Source: JAKQHY01 sp034429475 (lineage in GTDB: Bacteria; Chloroflexota; Anaerolineae; B4-G1; SLSP01). Taken from it: 15,111 nucleotides of DNA. The DNA is taken from assembly GCA_034429475.1 (NCBI GenBank), contig DAOUGD010000290.1, positions 1-15,111 on the forward strand. Reading direction: 5' to 3'. Numbering within the stretch: position 1 is the first letter of the stretch; every line of letters starts with the position of its first letter. Position numbers and translations under genes: made by a program. Under the pieces are notes generated by a model. It saw nothing but the letters and a program-made list of their open reading frames with translations, did no database searches and was not told the origin of the DNA. Of this stretch, positions 13,553 to 15,111 are shown in pieces.

Positions 13553-14672
13553 CGTGTTCCATCGGGGCGACGAAGACGGGAATGGGGAGGAGTGCGCGCA
13601 GTCCCCCTGGAAGCTGGGCGTGCGCCGCGATGGGCGGGCCGCCGAGGAACAGCCGCGCCGCTTCTGTGACTGGGATTTCGAGGTGTGTTGCGGCGCGCCG
13701 GTCGCGTTCAACGTGGACGACGCCGTTTTCCACCGCGATGCAGGTGACGCTCAGGCGGTCGCTTTCCTGAACGCCGATGGAGACGGCGAAGTCGCCCAGA
13801 GCGGCCGCGCGCTGGTTCAACACCGGCTGGGCCGCCGTGAGCAGCGCCGCGAGGTCGTTGATGCGGTACATGTGGTTATTCCCCGCGCTCCAATAGGAGA
13901 CATGCGACATCAATCGCCCCAGCCGTTCCGTGTCCCACGCGGAAAGTTCCCAGACCGCCTCGTCAAAGGCCGTCCAATTCAGCATGGCGCGAATCATCCC
14001 CACCTCATTGCCGGAAGTCGAGACCAATTCCACGATGGTCAATCGCTCTCCCCAACTTTCGGTGATGGCGTAGCCATCCTCCGCGAGCCAGAACCGCATT
14101 CCGGCCTTCTGAATCTGATGTTCCAGGTCTGGACGGATCGGATGGCAAACCGGCTGCGATTGCAGGCGGGCAACAGTCACCAGAACTTCGTCGGGCAAGG
14201 CTTCTTCAACTTTGACCGGCTGTACATGGGTGCGATCCAAAGATCGCGCCGAAAACTTGAGTTTGTACACCATCCCGGCCATCTCCCAGCCGAAGGCGCC
14301 GTACCGCTGGCGGTCGCCGCCCAACCACGAGATCGGGTATTTCAGCCGGCGCATCTCGCCGATGACGTGTGGCAGCAGTTGGGACATATACCCCTTGCCG
14401 CGCGCATCGGGGGCGGTCGAAACCGCGCCGATGCCGCCGATGCGCAGGCGCACGCCCGCCGTCACCGTCTCTATCGGGTACAGGCCGACGTGGGAAGCGA
14501 TGCGGCCATCGGCTTCTACCACGTAGGCCCACCCACAGGCTTCCAGGGTGGGGCGGTAGAGGTGCGGGTACGTGTGGGGGAAGAACCCCTTGTACATGCC
14601 AAACGCGCGCTCGATAAAGCGGATGAAATCCTCAAATTCTTCAACACGGACATTACGAATGACAACAGACAT
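13548..14672 (-). CDS. GNAT/Eis-like N-acetyltransferase
   Basis: A 374-residue protein of the Eis-type layout: an N-terminal GNAT domain (1-140), a second degenerate GNAT-like domain (about 160-270) and a C-terminal SCP2-like domain (about 275-370). The acetyl-CoA loop is visible as GIGAVSTAPDARGKGYMSQLL (split at 80-100; V/R-x-x-G-K-G core), followed by GGDRQRYGAFGWEMAG (118-133), the usual FGFE-like end of the first domain. Eis relatives acetylate aminoglycosides, polyamines or protein lysines; the substrate here is unknown. AGAGGA lies about 11 nt before the ATG. The gene is flanked on both sides by heptamer arrays (E and F), and array E supplies its stop codon. Confidence 0.88.
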   Translation of the reverse strand: MSVVIRNVRVEEFEDFIRFIERAFGMYKGFFPHTYPHLYRPTLEACGWAYVVEADGRIASHVGLYPIETVTAGVRLRIGGIGAVSTAPDARGKGYMSQLLPHVIGEMRRLKYPISWLGGDRQRYGAFGWEMAGMVYKLKFSARSLDRTHVQPVKVEEALPDEVLVTVARLQSQPVCHPIRPDLEHQIQKAGMRFWLAEDGYAITESWGERLTIVELVSTSGNEVGMIRAMLNWTAFDEAVWELSAWDTERLGRLMSHVSYWSAGNNHMYRINDLAALLTAAQPVLNQRAAALGDFAVSIGVQESDRLSVTCIAVENGVVHVERDRRAATHLEIPVTEAARLFLGGPPIAAHAQLPGGLRALLPIPVFVAPMEHV

Positions 14673-14690
14673 AGTGAAACTATCCTCTGC

Positions 14691-14767
14691 GAGTTGCGAG
14701 TTAGGAATTGCGAGTTAGGAGTTGCGGGTTAGGAATTGCGAATGGCAAATCCAAGATCCAAAATTAC
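14691..14767. repeat. Heptamer tandem array F
   Basis: Eleven consecutive 7-nt units: GAGTTGC, GAGTTAG, GAATTGC, GAGTTAG, GAGTTGC, GGGTTAG, GAATTGC, GAATGGC, AAATCCA, AGATCCA, AAATTAC. The last units cover the stop codon (14764-14766) of the helix-hairpin-helix gene. The alternation of GAGTTAG with GAGTTGC/GAATTGC suggests duplication of 14-nt pairs. It occupies nearly all of the gap 14673-14763. Confidence 0.92.
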
Positions 14768-15111
14768 GACACGCGCCGCCCGCCCTTGAGTTCGCTTGCG
14801 AGCTTGTCGAAGGCTTCCCAATCGCCTTTGGCAGCCAGCGCGGCCTGCTCTGGCCAGGTGGTCGGGTCGAGGAAGGGCAGCTTGGCTGCGTCAAGGATCT
14901 CGCGCAGCCGAACTACGTCGGTTTCCGCTAACTGCGCAAAGGTGACGATGCCAGCCGTCTTCAACACTCCGGCCACTTTCGGGCCGATGCCTTCGAGCCG
15001 TTTCAGATCGTCGGGCTTCGCGGGAGCGGCGGGCGCTTCGACCTCGGCAGGGGCGGCGGGCGGCTCGACTTCGGCAGGGGCGGCGGGCGCTTCGACTTCG
15101 GCAGGGGCGGC
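14764..15111 (-). CDS. Helix-hairpin-helix protein with Ala/Pro/Glu/Val repeats (partial)
   Basis: The C-terminal 115 residues of a protein that continues past the right edge. The visible N-terminal part is a low-complexity linker of 9-residue repeats (AAPAEVEAP type). The C-terminal domain (from DDLKRLEGIGPKVAGVLKTAG) is a helix-hairpin-helix module with the GIGPKVA hairpin. It is followed by TFAQLAETDVVRLREIL and TTWPEQAALAAKGDWEAF and ends ELKGGRRVS. This DUF4332-like domain occurs at the C-terminus of varied proteins, including ribosomal and respiratory-chain-associated ones in Chloroflexota. It may bind DNA or RNA non-specifically. The main domain, if any, is outside the window, so the function is open. 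Confidence 0.85.
   Translation of the reverse strand, partial: AAPAEVEAPAAPAEVEPPAAPAEVEAPAAPAKPDDLKRLEGIGPKVAGVLKTAGIVTFAQLAETDVVRLREILDAAKLPFLDPTTWPEQAALAAKGDWEAFDKLASELKGGRRVS
15031..15111 (-). repeat. 27-bp in-frame tandem repeat
   Basis: Three 27-bp units (15111-15085, 15084-15058, 15057-15031) code for AAPAEVEAP, AAPAEVEPP and AAPAEVEAP, with a partial fourth (AAPA). The array continues beyond the window. It forms an acidic, proline-rich flexible linker before the helix-hairpin-helix domain. Confidence 0.88.

Overview
This window looks like a GC-rich stretch of a Chloroflexota chromosome, most likely Anaerolineae. The evidence is the Thr/Pro-rich lipoprotein linker at the left edge, an Ala/Pro/Glu/Val-repeat protein ending in a helix-hairpin-helix domain at the right edge, a YqeK-type HD phosphohydrolase, and many short tandem repeats between genes. 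This placement is inferred from gene style; no rRNA or other marker gene is present. There are no tRNA genes, rRNA genes, CRISPR arrays, transposase genes or phage genes. The content is ordinary metabolic and accessory housekeeping genes.

Layout. Positions 1-124 hold the N-terminus of a lipoprotein (minus). It is divergent from a YghO-like GNAT-fold protein (263-1384, plus), and both may use one symmetric ATTATAAT box. A strong hairpin separates that gene from a minus-strand run: M20 peptidase (1459-2769), malic enzyme (2870-4327) and an MFS transporter (4478-5677). Two small plus-strand genes follow from a recognisable promoter: an AT-rich DUF1801-like gene (5863-6237) and a PPOX/F420-type flavin-binding protein (6286-6687). 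From 6739 to the right edge everything is on the minus strand: NudC-type NADH pyrophosphatase translationally coupled (ATGA overlap) to a KDPG/KHG aldolase, a multi-zinc-ribbon protein, an SRPBCC-PDZ-DinB three-domain protein, an EamA transporter, an SMP-30/gluconolactonase protein, a glutaredoxin-like protein next to a YqeK-like HD hydrolase, a GNAT/Eis-like acetyltransferase, and the partial helix-hairpin-helix protein.

The genes do not form one pathway. Two tight pairs (aldolase-NudC and glutaredoxin-YqeK) look co-transcribed. The aldolase and the SMP-30 lactonase-like protein could both serve sugar-acid catabolism, but they lie over 3 kb apart and are not in one operon.

The most unusual content is non-coding. 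Six tandem arrays of one degenerate 7-nt unit (about GRRTTRS) sit at gene boundaries, and several encode the last or first residues or stop codon of the adjoining gene. Two copies of a palindromic element built from 9-nt units (GCAGAGGAN and its complement) lie at 9208-9277 and 11559-11629. The first is nested inside a second inverted repeat (AGRACTTACGCAA) with a possible 5-bp target duplication, which suggests a small non-autonomous mobile element. No novel defence or biosynthetic system could be supported.
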